In this document: piece after piece, positions 6,656 through 14,990 of the stretch | Layout: each line of letters begins with the position of its first letter | Numbering within the stretch: the stretch's first letter is position 1 | From: Bacillota bacterium | GTDB taxonomy: Bacteria > Bacillota > Clostridia > Christensenellales > Aristaeellaceae | DNA length: 64,000 bases | Assembly (NCBI GenBank): GCA_023416585.1 | Contig: JAEZHM010000112.1 | Coordinates: forward strand, 1-64,000 | Reading direction: 5' to 3' | Notes under the pieces: model-generated | The model's database searches: none | What the model was told of the DNA's origin: nothing | The model's input: the letters and a program-made list of their open reading frames with translations, nothing else | Position numbers and translations under genes: made by a program

Positions 6656-7747
6656 ATGAAAAAGGGTATCGGCCTTATGCTCGTTCTGTTTCTTTTCTTC
6701 GCAGTGCTGCCTGGCACGCTGGCAGTACTGCCTGGAACAAGCGCTAACGGAGATTTCGAATATGTCCTCCGGCAGGATGGCACCGCATGCCTTACCCTTT
6801 ATACGGGCACGGCCAAGGCACTGTCTATTCCCAGTGAGATTGACGGCCATACCGTGAAAGCCGTGGGGGAGGATGCGTTTCCCAAAGGCCTTGCCATCTC
6901 CAGCATCCTGATTTCAGGCAGCATTCGGGAAATCGGCGAGGGGGCTTTCCGCTACCTTGATAAGCTGGCCGCCATTGGGGTGATCAATGTCAATCCCGTA
7001 TATGCCTCTGAACAGGGAGTGCTGTTTGATAAAAAGCAAAAGCTCCTGCATACCTATCCAAGAGGCCGGGGCGGTGTGCTGTACGGTATCCCCAGGGGTA
7101 TTGAGGCAATTGCGAAAAATGCGTTCTACCAGTGCCGGTATCTTCAAGGCGTCTTTATTCCCTCAAGCGTGATGACCATCGGTGAAGGGGCATTTTACGG
7201 CTGCAAAAACGTGACAAGGCTTCTTTTGGAGGATGGCATAAGGACCATTGGTGCCAAGGCATTCGCTGGCCTAAACCAGCTTATGTCCATAAAGATCCCA
7301 AAAAGCGTATCCAATATCGGTCCGGGAGTGTTTTTAAGATGTGAAAACCTGGAGGATTTGCTTGTGGACGGGGATAACCTTGTTTATACGGCTATCAACG
7401 GCGCTTTGGTGGAAAAGGAAACAAAGCTTTTGCATACCTACCTTCACAAAAAAGCAGGCGCGGTGGTGAGAATTCCCGGTGGGATCAAAGCCATTGGCGA
7501 ATTGGCGTTTTCAGATTGTTTTGTGATGAAAGAGGTCACGGTTCCTGATAGCGTGGAAAGCATCGGCACGGAGGCATTTGCGCGCTGCTATAACCTTACT
7601 TCTGTTGATTTGCCGAGAAGCGCCATGACGATCTGGCCGGCCGCTTTTCTTGACAGCATCCGCCTGAACATGAAGGTAGCCGAAGGAAGCGATGCCCACC
7701 GGTACGCGGTGGAGAACGGGATTCCTTTTGAGCTCGACGGCAAATAG
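6656..7747 (+). CDS. Secreted BspA-like leucine-rich repeat protein 1
   Basis: 363-residue protein with an N-terminal signal peptide (MKKGIGLMLVLFLFFAVLPG) followed by BspA/LRR_5-type repeats of about 23 residues, recognisable as IGEGAFYGCKNVTRL and IGTEAFARCYNLTSV with the I-P-SV-SIG pattern between. Such proteins are found at the surface of gut bacteria and protozoa and bind host or glycan ligands; no sortase motif or membrane anchor is present here, so it may be released or held non-covalently. The repeat array is interrupted by two YxxxxGVLFDKKQKLLHTYP-like inserts, a feature shared with the two other proteins of this family in the window. The start at 6656 is chosen because it gives the signal peptide. 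Confidence 0.87.
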   Translation: MKKGIGLMLVLFLFFAVLPGTLAVLPGTSANGDFEYVLRQDGTACLTLYTGTAKALSIPSEIDGHTVKAVGEDAFPKGLAISSILISGSIREIGEGAFRYLDKLAAIGVINVNPVYASEQGVLFDKKQKLLHTYPRGRGGVLYGIPRGIEAIAKNAFYQCRYLQGVFIPSSVMTIGEGAFYGCKNVTRLLLEDGIRTIGAKAFAGLNQLMSIKIPKSVSNIGPGVFLRCENLEDLLVDGDNLVYTAINGALVEKETKLLHTYLHKKAGAVVRIPGGIKAIGELAFSDCFVMKEVTVPDSVESIGTEAFARCYNLTSVDLPRSAMTIWPAAFLDSIRLNMKVAEGSDAHRYAVENGIPFELDGK

Positions 7748-7790
7748 AGTAAGTGGTGTGGCGTCAGATGATAAGGGGGGAGGGATTTTG

Positions 7791-9338
7791 ATGCGAAGGC
7801 TGATGGCGGTTATTCTGTGCGCTGCCCTTATGTGTATTGCTTCCGCTGCCCTGGCGCAGGAGGAAGCTGTTTTTAGCAGCAGTGGATTTGAATACGTGGT
7901 TCAGGAGGATGGCACGGCCAAAATTACTGGCGTTTATGGGGAAATCAAGGAGCTTACCTTTCCAAGCTGGCTAAATGGCTATAACGTGACTGCCATTGGG
8001 GAGGACGTATTGAAGCAATCCTGCTGGGTGTCTAGCGTTATCATCCCAAAAACCATTGTCAGCATCAGCAGCAAAGCGTTCTCTGACGCCTATAGCGTGG
8101 GAAGCATTTTTGTTATGCCGGGCAACCCAAAGTATGAATCCATCGGCGGTGTTTTGTATGACAAGACGGAAAAGCGTCTGCTTGCCTATCCCATCGGCCG
8201 GTGGAGTGAGCGCTATTCCATCCAGCAGGGAACGCTTGAAATCGGCGAGGATGTTTTTTACGGCAGCTATAGTTTAAAGACCATAGAGCTGCCCGAAAGC
8301 TTGAAGAAGATTGGCAGCAGGGCTTTTGCGGAGTGCTATTTCCTGTCGGAGCTAACCTTGCCGGAAGGCCTTGAAAGCATTGGCGAAGAGGCGTTTTACG
8401 GTTGTGAAGGTCTGAAGGGAATGACTCTGCCTGCCGGCTTGTCGTTTATTGGGCATAAAGCGTTTGCCAACTGCCCCAATTTGAAGGAATTAAGGATGGA
8501 GGCTAAAAATCCCCTATATAGCCTTTTGGACGGCGTATTGTATTCTGATAATGGAACGCAGCTTCTTTGTTATCCGGGCAGTAAAAAAGGGTCAAAGTTT
8601 ACTGTTCCCGAAGGGACCGGGACAATAGCTGAGGAGGCTTTTGCGGGAAACCTGTTTTTGAGTTCAGTGGCCGTTCCTGAAAGTGTAGAGAGTATTGGCA
8701 CCGCTGCGTTTGCTGGCTGCACAGGCCTTCGCGAGATTGTGGTGGCGGAGGGGAACGGGGACTATCATGACGAGGATGGCGTGCTGTTTGATACGCAGCT
8801 TAAGAGCCTCATAGCATATCCCGCGGGAAGGGATGGGGCGGCCTATGAAGTTCCCGAAGGAACAGAGTTAATTGGTGACAAAGCTTTTGCCAATTGCCTG
8901 TTGCTTGCGGAAATCATCATTCCCCAAAGCGTTACATCCCTTGGAGAAGCCGCGTTTCAATCTTGTCAAGCCCTTGCCGCCGTTATGCTTCCGGGCCAGG
9001 TCAAAAAGGTCGGCAAACAAACCTTTGCGTACTGCTACATGCTGGAAAGCGTTACGCTTTCCGCCGGCATAGAGGAGATTGGCGATCAGGCATTTTACGC
9101 AAGCGCCCTGACCAGTATCATGCTGCCCGACGGACTTACAAGCATTGGAGAAAGTGCCTTTGGCTATTGTGCGGATCTGATGGGCGTGTATATACCTTTA
9201 AGTGTTAAGCTGATTGCCAAGGACGCGTTTTCTGAATGCTACAATGTAATTCTGGAAGTTACGGCGGGAAGCGCAGGTCATACCTTTGCCAATGAGAATA
9301 AGCTGGCCTATACGCTGCATCCGGTTTGGTTAAAATGA
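7791..9338 (+). CDS. Secreted BspA-like leucine-rich repeat protein 2
   Basis: 515-residue paralog of the preceding gene, 43 bases downstream and probably in the same transcript. It has a signal peptide (MRRLMAVILCAALMCIASA, cleavage near ALA-Q), a short N-terminal module GFEYVVQEDGTAKITGVYG also present in the other two copies, then about 15 LRR_5 repeats with the IGEEAFYGCEGLKGM pattern, broken by GVLYD-type insert modules. It ends in a short helical cap (AGSAGHTFANENKL). No wall anchor is visible. A GGGGGGAGGG purine run precedes the start. Confidence 0.88.
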   Translation: MRRLMAVILCAALMCIASAALAQEEAVFSSSGFEYVVQEDGTAKITGVYGEIKELTFPSWLNGYNVTAIGEDVLKQSCWVSSVIIPKTIVSISSKAFSDAYSVGSIFVMPGNPKYESIGGVLYDKTEKRLLAYPIGRWSERYSIQQGTLEIGEDVFYGSYSLKTIELPESLKKIGSRAFAECYFLSELTLPEGLESIGEEAFYGCEGLKGMTLPAGLSFIGHKAFANCPNLKELRMEAKNPLYSLLDGVLYSDNGTQLLCYPGSKKGSKFTVPEGTGTIAEEAFAGNLFLSSVAVPESVESIGTAAFAGCTGLREIVVAEGNGDYHDEDGVLFDTQLKSLIAYPAGRDGAAYEVPEGTELIGDKAFANCLLLAEIIIPQSVTSLGEAAFQSCQALAAVMLPGQVKKVGKQTFAYCYMLESVTLSAGIEEIGDQAFYASALTSIMLPDGLTSIGESAFGYCADLMGVYIPLSVKLIAKDAFSECYNVILEVTAGSAGHTFANENKLAYTLHPVWLK

Positions 9339-9357
9339 GTGAATGAAAAAGAGCAGT

Positions 9358-9395
9358 AAAAAATGAGGCAATGATGTACCTGCATCATTGCCTCA
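9358..9395 (-). terminator. Rho-independent terminator of glmS
   Basis: A perfect 13-base stem (TGAGGCAATGATG with its complement) and 6-base loop is followed on the minus strand by six T residues, 4 bases past the glmS stop codon. Confidence 0.92.
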
Positions 9396-9399
9396 AATC

Positions 9400-11238
9400 T
9401 TATTCCACCGTAACGCTCTTGGCCAGGTTTCTCGGCTTATCCACATCGCAGCCCCGTTCCACGGCCATATAGTAAGCCAGAAGCTGCAGGGGGATAATGG
9501 TCAGTAGGGGCAGAAACATATCCTTGGTATCGGGAACCAGCCAGATTTCGTCCGCCTCGGGAGCGGTCTTTTCCGCCAGCGCTTCCGACGCTATCAAAAG
9601 CACCCTGGCGCCTCGTGCCTTGACTTCTTTTACGTTGGAAAGTGTTTTGTCGGCCAGGCTTTGCTGGGTGAGTATGACCACCACCAGCGTACCCGGCTCG
9701 ATCAGGGCGATGGTGCCATGCTTCAGTTCGCCCGCGGCGTAAGCTTCGCTGAAGATATAGGAGACTTCCTTCAGTTTCAGCGAGGCTTCCATGGCTAATG
9801 CATAATCCAATCCGCGGCCCATGAAGAATACGTGCTTCAGATCTTTATTGCGGTCAGCAAAACGTTGCATGGCTTCCTTTTGCAAAAGCAGCTTACTGGC
9901 CATTTCGGGAAGTGCGGCCAGGTCCTCCAAAAGGGACTCATATTCACCGGCGGAGATGTTCCCCCGCTTGAAGGCCAGATCAATGGCCAGGAGAGCCAGC
10001 ATCTCCACCTGGGTGATATAGGCTTTCGTGCTGGCCACAGCGATTTCCGGCCCGGCCCAGGTGTATATGACAGCACCTTCCCCGGCTTCCCTTGCAATGG
10101 AGGAGCCCACCACATTAGTCAGCGCCATTACTTTGGCGCCTCGCTTGCGGGCTTCCCGAAGCGCCGCCAGGGTATCCGCCGTTTCACCGCTCTGGGATAC
10201 AGCCAGGAACGCCTCCCCCGGATGGATGATGGGATCGCGGTAGCGGAATTCCGAGGCGATGTCTACATCCACCGGCAGCCTGGCCAGCCGCTCGATCATA
10301 TACTTGCCCATGACCGAGGCGTGGTAAGCCGTGCCGCATGCTACGATGGTCAGCTTTTGGAGGTTTTTCGCCTCATCCTCACTCAAAGGCAGGCTTTTTT
10401 CCCTGATCTGCTTCTTTGCCGCATCCACATGGGCGCTGAGTGTTTTTTGAAGGGATTCCGGCTCCTCGCTGATTTCCTTGAGCATGAAGTGAGCATATCC
10501 GCCCTTTTCGGCGGCGGATACATCCCAGTCCACGTGGAAGATGGCAAATTCCTTGCTGCGGCCGTATGGATCGTACAGGGAGATGCCATCTTTGCGCAAA
10601 AGGGCAATCTCCTTGTCTTCCAGCAGGATTACATCCCTGGTATAGCTTAAAATGGCGGGGATATCGGAGGCAATGAACTGCTCGCCCTTACCGGCGCCAA
10701 TGACCAGGGGGCTGTCTTTACGGACGCAGAACACCGCGTCCGGCTCATCCAAAGATAGGATACCCAGCGCAAAGCTGCCCTCCAGCATGCCGATGGCCTG
10801 GGTGATGGCCTTTAGCATATCGCCTTCGTACAGGTGGTTGAGAAGATGCGCCACAACCTCCGTGTCCGTTTGCGATATGAAGCGGCAGCCGGCGTTGTTA
10901 AGGTACCTTCTCAGCGATTCATGGTTTTCAATGATCCCGTTGTGCACCACGGCTATGCTGCCCTTCACATCCGTATGGGGGTGGGCGTTCAGATCGCTGG
11001 GTTCCCCGTGGGTGGCCCACCGTGTGTGGCCGATACCTGAATTGCCGGATACCGGCTTTTCATGAAGAAGCTCATCCAGGTGGCTCAGCCGGCCCTTGGC
11101 TTTGCGCACTGTGATGCGGCTGTCCTCCTTTACCGCGATGCCTGCACTGTCATATCCGCGGTATTCCAGCCGCCTTAGCCCTTCTATCAGAATTGGTACC
11201 GCGTCTTTATCTCCGATATAGCCAACGATTCCGCACAT
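9400..11238 (-). CDS. glmS: Glutamine-fructose-6-phosphate aminotransferase (isomerizing)
   Basis: Makes glucosamine-6-phosphate from fructose-6-phosphate and glutamine, the first step toward UDP-GlcNAc for peptidoglycan. The 612-residue length is normal. Residues 1-220 form the Ntn glutaminase domain with the nucleophile Cys2 (MCGIVGYIG), RRLEYRGYDSAG and GHTRWATHG; the remainder holds two SIS sugar isomerase domains (SQSGETADTLAA, AGELKHGTIALIEPG) and ends in KPRNLAKSVTVE, the conserved C-terminus. It has its own promoter and terminator. I looked for a glmS ribozyme before the start and see only about 43 bases of leader, too short for one. With pgi at 39083 and murA at 33699 it supplies wall precursors. 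Confidence 0.98.
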   Translation of the reverse strand: MCGIVGYIGDKDAVPILIEGLRRLEYRGYDSAGIAVKEDSRITVRKAKGRLSHLDELLHEKPVSGNSGIGHTRWATHGEPSDLNAHPHTDVKGSIAVVHNGIIENHESLRRYLNNAGCRFISQTDTEVVAHLLNHLYEGDMLKAITQAIGMLEGSFALGILSLDEPDAVFCVRKDSPLVIGAGKGEQFIASDIPAILSYTRDVILLEDKEIALLRKDGISLYDPYGRSKEFAIFHVDWDVSAAEKGGYAHFMLKEISEEPESLQKTLSAHVDAAKKQIREKSLPLSEDEAKNLQKLTIVACGTAYHASVMGKYMIERLARLPVDVDIASEFRYRDPIIHPGEAFLAVSQSGETADTLAALREARKRGAKVMALTNVVGSSIAREAGEGAVIYTWAGPEIAVASTKAYITQVEMLALLAIDLAFKRGNISAGEYESLLEDLAALPEMASKLLLQKEAMQRFADRNKDLKHVFFMGRGLDYALAMEASLKLKEVSYIFSEAYAAGELKHGTIALIEPGTLVVVILTQQSLADKTLSNVKEVKARGARVLLIASEALAEKTAPEADEIWLVPDTKDMFLPLLTIIPLQLLAYYMAVERGCDVDKPRNLAKSVTVE

Positions 11239-11280
11239 ATAAACGCCTCCGAAAAATAAGATGTATTAAAACGTATCAAA

Positions 11281-11309
11281 ATAATATCATACGTTATCCT
11301 ATTATGCAA
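11281..11309 (-). promoter_or_regulatory. SigA-type promoter for glmS
   Basis: Minus strand TTGCAT, 17-base spacer, TATTAT, only a few bases beyond the stop of spoIIQ. The short predicted leader (about 35 bases) rules out a glmS ribozyme. Confidence 0.75.
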
Positions 11310-11313
11310 CCGG

Positions 11314-12018
11314 TTACTCGGCGTTACTTGTAAATAATGTTTCGGGATCGAAAGGATGGCCGTCTTTTGTTACAAAAAGGTGCAGATGAGGCCCCCCGTC
11401 TGTCTCAAAAAGGGTGGAATTGCCCACATGGCCAATGGCCTGATCGCGTTTTACGGGATCGCCAAGCTTTACATAACTGTTCATGGAAAGGCCGCCGTAT
11501 AATGCCACAATTCCCCTGTCATGCTGTATGGTGACGGATTTGCCTAGTATTCCGCTATCGGAGGTGCCGATGACCGTACCGTCGCCCATAGATTTCACCA
11601 CATCGCCAGTCTTGGCCTGATAATCGCAGGCGCTGTGAAGCTGCCAAATACCGGCTGCTTCAAAAAATACGGGATGTGATGCGTCAAACACCCTGGAAAC
11701 CGCCCCAGGAACAGGTCTCAAAAAGGGCAAAGGTGGGGTAGGGGTGGGAAGTGGCCTGGTGGGGGAAGGCATCATCGTCACATCGGCCATACGCTGAACA
11801 CCTTCATAAGGCATGTCCGCAGCCTGGCCATTGTCCTGAACTGGCGGAGGCTCCGGGGTGCGGGTGGCCCTTGTCCACACGGCGGTGCCGACGATCACCA
11901 GTACGCAAATGGTGAGAACCAGGTAAAAGCCCTGTTTCTCCATAAATGCGGAGTAGGCCTGCATTCCCTTTTTGATGTGCTGCCGGACTACATTCCACAA
12001 ATCAGTTGCCCGCTTCAT
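11314..12018 (-). CDS. spoIIQ: SpoIIQ-like M23 family metallopeptidase
   Basis: 234-residue membrane-anchored LytM/M23 protein. There is one transmembrane helix at about residues 31-47, a Pro/Thr-rich linker (about 54-100), then the M23 domain. The zinc and catalytic residues are intact: HxxxD at His128-Asp132 (LHSACDY) and HxH at His211-His213 (GPHLHLF). Clostridial SpoIIQ keeps these, whereas Bacillus SpoIIQ has lost the first histidine. Lying directly behind spoIID, it should act in the forespore membrane during engulfment, binding SpoIIIAH across the septum. The start at 12018 follows AGGAGGTGG; earlier in-frame ATG gives no signal. A generic M23 hydrolase is the alternative, but the neighbour argues for SpoIIQ. 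Confidence 0.85.
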   Translation of the reverse strand: MKRATDLWNVVRQHIKKGMQAYSAFMEKQGFYLVLTICVLVIVGTAVWTRATRTPEPPPVQDNGQAADMPYEGVQRMADVTMMPSPTRPLPTPTPPLPFLRPVPGAVSRVFDASHPVFFEAAGIWQLHSACDYQAKTGDVVKSMGDGTVIGTSDSGILGKSVTIQHDRGIVALYGGLSMNSYVKLGDPVKRDQAIGHVGNSTLFETDGGPHLHLFVTKDGHPFDPETLFTSNAE

Positions 12019-12110
12019 AGATGTCCACCTCCTGGGATATTTTGTCCCGGGAAGGCAAAAACATGTATGCACGGGTCATGCAAATGCCACAAATCCGTTT
12101 CTTTCTGTAT

Positions 12111-13229
12111 TTATTTTTGCGGCAGGGCTATGATTTGGATACCTGTGTAGTAGTGCGTCAAAATGTCCTTCCAGGAAGAACCTGCAGCAGCCATGGCATT
12201 GGCCCCTGCCTGGCTCATACCCACGCCGTGGCCGTAACCTCTCTGGGTGAAGGTGATCGAGCTTTCCGTGGCGGTAATGGTAAAAAGTGTGCTGTTCAAA
12301 GAAAGCGCGGTGCGAAAGTCTTTTGCCAAAACCTCCCGATCGCCCACCTGCACCTTAGCGGCGCGACCTGTTGCCGTTCTTTCGGTGATGGCTACCTGCA
12401 GCGCCACGGTGTCCGGGGATATGTTGGCGCCGGGGAAGGCTTTGTTAAGTAAATCGGCAGCTTCCTGATGGGTGAAGGATTGCACCGTTTGATATTTGGG
12501 GTTGCTTTCTTCGCCCTTGCTTTCTACGCCCGTGAGGTAGGGCAGCGATTGGGAGAATACCGCCTGCACATCTTCCGTGTGGCCGCCGCTGACCGCATGA
12601 TACATCACCATGATGGGATCCCCAGCGTAGGTGAGAATGGTTCCCTTCGTTTCCATCACTGCGCGAAAAATGCGGGCTTCATATGCCTGGGCTGAAGCGC
12701 CCCATTTTTCGGCCCGCTCTGTTTCGCTTATGTATGCCTGGCAATGGGTGCTGTCGGTGCAGATATCCGCCTCAGGATGATTTGCGCAGCCCTTGCCGCT
12801 GAAGGCGGCGGACTGGCTCACCGCTCTTGTCCGCGCTGCCGCCGCCTGCGCTTTCAGCGCTTCCAAATGATAGCTGGCCGGCATTTCCGCCGCCACCACA
12901 CCGGCCACATATTGTTCCAGAGGTATGGTGACCAGCTTATTACTTGCAACGTCCCATACTTTGATCGGCCAGGTATTCTCGTTGTTCAAAAGCTTTTTCC
13001 AATCGGATGAGTTGTTTTCAGGCGTGCGCGGTACCGCCTGGGCGCTGTTCAATGCCCATTGGGTAAAAATCCGCCCAGCCCTTGCAGGAAGCTGATTCCA
13101 GGCCATTTCAAACTGCAGGGGGGCGGCCTGCCATTCCTCTGCGGTCCTGGGTGCGCCGAACATGTTCCATAGCACAACCACGCACAATAGCAGCACCGCC
13201 AGGCGCAGGGATATGCTGTTTTTGCCCAC
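12111..13229 (-). CDS. spoIID: Stage II sporulation protein D (lytic transglycosylase)
   Basis: 372-residue SpoIID: one N-terminal membrane helix (about 7-24), then the SpoIID amidase-like domain with the sequence VTIPLEQYVAGVVAAEMPASY, the ALKAQAAAARTRA motif and the C-terminal GYGHGVGMSQAGANAMA. It cleaves septal peptidoglycan during engulfment together with SpoIIP and SpoIIM. The start is GTG at 13229, six bases after GGAGGG; the frame stays open about 125 codons upstream but that part overlaps the divergent gene and lacks family similarity. It shares an orientation with spoIIQ 92 bases downstream, a common clostridial pair. Confidence 0.94.
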   Translation of the reverse strand: MGKNSISLRLAVLLLCVVVLWNMFGAPRTAEEWQAAPLQFEMAWNQLPARAGRIFTQWALNSAQAVPRTPENNSSDWKKLLNNENTWPIKVWDVASNKLVTIPLEQYVAGVVAAEMPASYHLEALKAQAAAARTRAVSQSAAFSGKGCANHPEADICTDSTHCQAYISETERAEKWGASAQAYEARIFRAVMETKGTILTYAGDPIMVMYHAVSGGHTEDVQAVFSQSLPYLTGVESKGEESNPKYQTVQSFTHQEAADLLNKAFPGANISPDTVALQVAITERTATGRAAKVQVGDREVLAKDFRTALSLNSTLFTITATESSITFTQRGYGHGVGMSQAGANAMAAAGSSWKDILTHYYTGIQIIALPQK

Positions 13230-13346
13230 GTTCTTCCCTCCTTCCTCCAAAACCCTATTCCGGTTACACGATAAAAAGAACGGCAGAGAAAGGAGAATAC
13301 CAGTTCCCGGCGAAATATACCAGGGAATATAAAGGAGATGGTGCGG

Positions 13347-14009
13347 ATGGGCCGCGTTGGCCGACATTTTTTTGTTGTCCTGATTTGCTTTATCCTGCTG
13401 TTTCCGTACATAGGGTCCGCCGCTTCCAGCCTGGCCATACAGGGGTTTTATGAATCTGCTTTTCAGGGGGAATACGGGGACACGCTCAGGTCTGCCACCA
13501 TCCGCTGGACACGGCCGATAACGATCTACATGAAAGGTGATTACACCAAGGGCGATGTGGCCACCCTGGCCACGCTTTTGTATGACCTTTCCGGCAATGT
13601 GCAAAATCTGCCCCAGCTTTCGCTTACTACCAAACCTGAAGGGGCCAATGTAACCATATCATTTGTGCCTTATGATAAAATGGATGAGGCGGTCACGGGC
13701 TACGAAGAAGGAAATGTGGGCTTTGTTTGGGTCAATTACGACAACTTTGTTGTGTTAAGCGCCGAGATTGCCATTTCCACCACCAATACTTCGCAAAAAA
13801 GCCGCAGTGCCGTTATAAGGGAAGAGGTTGTGAACATGCTGGGGCTGCTCAACGATATATCCTGTACGCATAAAAGCATCATCTGCCAGGAAGGAAAAAC
13901 GGTAACGAATTTGTCTTCCATTGATTATGAGATGCTGAACCTTTTGTACGGACCGCTCATGCTTCCCGGAACAACCAGGAAGCGGGCCGGAGAAATACTG
14001 GGAAAGTAA
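13347..14009 (+). CDS. Secreted DUF2927 protein
   Basis: 220-residue exported protein. A membrane or signal helix covers about residues 7-25 (FFVVLICFILLFPYIGSAAS). The rest matches DUF2927, with paired strands (ITIYMKGDYTKGD, ANVTISFVPYD) and the conserved helical part IREEVVNMLGLLND, followed by SSIDYEMLNLLYGPLMLPG, which resembles the end of zincin-like folds but without a metal motif. Function is unknown. It is divergent from spoIID with 117 bases between, so a sporulation link is possible but untested. Of two in-frame ATGs, 13347 has proper spacing from AAAGGAG. Confidence 0.75.
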   Translation: MGRVGRHFFVVLICFILLFPYIGSAASSLAIQGFYESAFQGEYGDTLRSATIRWTRPITIYMKGDYTKGDVATLATLLYDLSGNVQNLPQLSLTTKPEGANVTISFVPYDKMDEAVTGYEEGNVGFVWVNYDNFVVLSAEIAISTTNTSQKSRSAVIREEVVNMLGLLNDISCTHKSIICQEGKTVTNLSSIDYEMLNLLYGPLMLPGTTRKRAGEILGK

Positions 14010-14056
14010 CAGATTTATATAAGGATTAGGAACAGGAAATAGTAGGAGGGGTCAAG

Positions 14057-14938
14057 ATGAATGTGCTCAAGGAGAAGCGCGTTAGGGAGGAACGAAAGGT
14101 TTTCTCCAGCCTTGAGATACTGGATACATTCACCGCGGAATGCACGAGGTTGTGCGAACTGGACCGCCTGATCGAAGCCCCCAACTGGACGAAGGATGGC
14201 AAGTCTCTCATCTATAACGCGGGCGGAAGGATTTATGCCTATGATCTGAAAACGGGCGTTCATAATGTGGTGGACTCGGGCTTTTGCACCTGGTGCAACA
14301 ACGACCATGTGCTCTCGAAGGACGGTAAATCCATCGCCGTAAGCCATCATACCGCGGAGGACGGCCTGTCGCGCATATATATCTTTCCTCTAAATGGCGG
14401 GCAGCCGGTGCTGATTACACCTATCGCTCCAAGCTACCTGCACGGCTGGTCGCCCGACGGAAGCACGCTTGCCTATTGCGCCGAGCGGAACGGGGAATAC
14501 GATGTATATGTGATTTCCGCCGCGGGTGGCGAGGAAACGCGTTTGACCGATTCGCCGGGATTGAATGACGGGCCGGAGTTTTCACCGGATGGAAAGCATA
14601 TCTGGTTCAACTCTGTGCGCTCCGGCCTCATGCAGGTATACCGAATGGATGCGGACGGGAAAAACATCGTCCGCATGACGGATGGGGAGACCAACAACTG
14701 GTTTCCGCACGTGTCCCCGGATGGGAAGTGGGTGGCGTACATTGCTTACCGCAAAGGAGATGTAGCCCCCGGCGAGCACCCGGCCAACAAACACGTGGAG
14801 CTTCGCCTGATGCCGTATGGTGGCGGAGAATCAAAACTACTGGTATCGCTGTTTGGCGGCCAGGGCACCATCAATGTAAACTCCTGGGCACCGGACAGCC
14901 GCCGCCTTGCGTTTGTGCGGTACCGGCTGATGGAATAA
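14057..14938 (+). CDS. TolB-like beta-propeller (PD40 repeat) protein
   Basis: 293-residue protein made of PD40/WD40-like blades, each with the WSPDG or FSPDGKHIWF pattern; I count five to six blades (LKTGVHNVVDSG, GWSPDGSTLAYCAERNG, EFSPDGKHIWFNSVRSG, HVSPDGKWVAYIAY, SWAPDSRRLAFVRY). There is no signal peptide, so it is cytosolic, unlike Gram-negative TolB. Family members include oligogalacturonide-processing lyases and peptidase accessory domains. Its position 52 bases before a beta-mannosidase gene suggests a glycan-related role, which is inference. AGGAGGGG ribosome site. Confidence 0.8.
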   Translation: MNVLKEKRVREERKVFSSLEILDTFTAECTRLCELDRLIEAPNWTKDGKSLIYNAGGRIYAYDLKTGVHNVVDSGFCTWCNNDHVLSKDGKSIAVSHHTAEDGLSRIYIFPLNGGQPVLITPIAPSYLHGWSPDGSTLAYCAERNGEYDVYVISAAGGEETRLTDSPGLNDGPEFSPDGKHIWFNSVRSGLMQVYRMDADGKNIVRMTDGETNNWFPHVSPDGKWVAYIAYRKGDVAPGEHPANKHVELRLMPYGGGESKLLVSLFGGQGTINVNSWAPDSRRLAFVRYRLME

Positions 14939-14990
14939 GCAATTCCTATTGGATGGTATTCTTAATGATTAATGGGAGGATGTATAGCGC

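Noticed and set aside
9832..10650. Long open frame antisense to glmS
   Set aside because: It is a shadow of the conserved glmS codons in a GC-rich gene and has no recognisable domain or ribosome site.
11239..11313. glmS ribozyme upstream of glmS
   Set aside because: The gap to the promoter is far too short for the ribozyme core and no conserved sequence is present.
12021..12452. Open frame antisense to the 3' part of spoIID
   Set aside because: Coding signal belongs to spoIID on the other strand; the product is low-complexity with no family.
12111..13604. A longer spoIID frame beginning at 13604
   Set aside because: The extra residues overlap the divergent DUF2927 gene, show no family similarity and lack a good ribosome site; GTG 13229 fits the SpoIID start.
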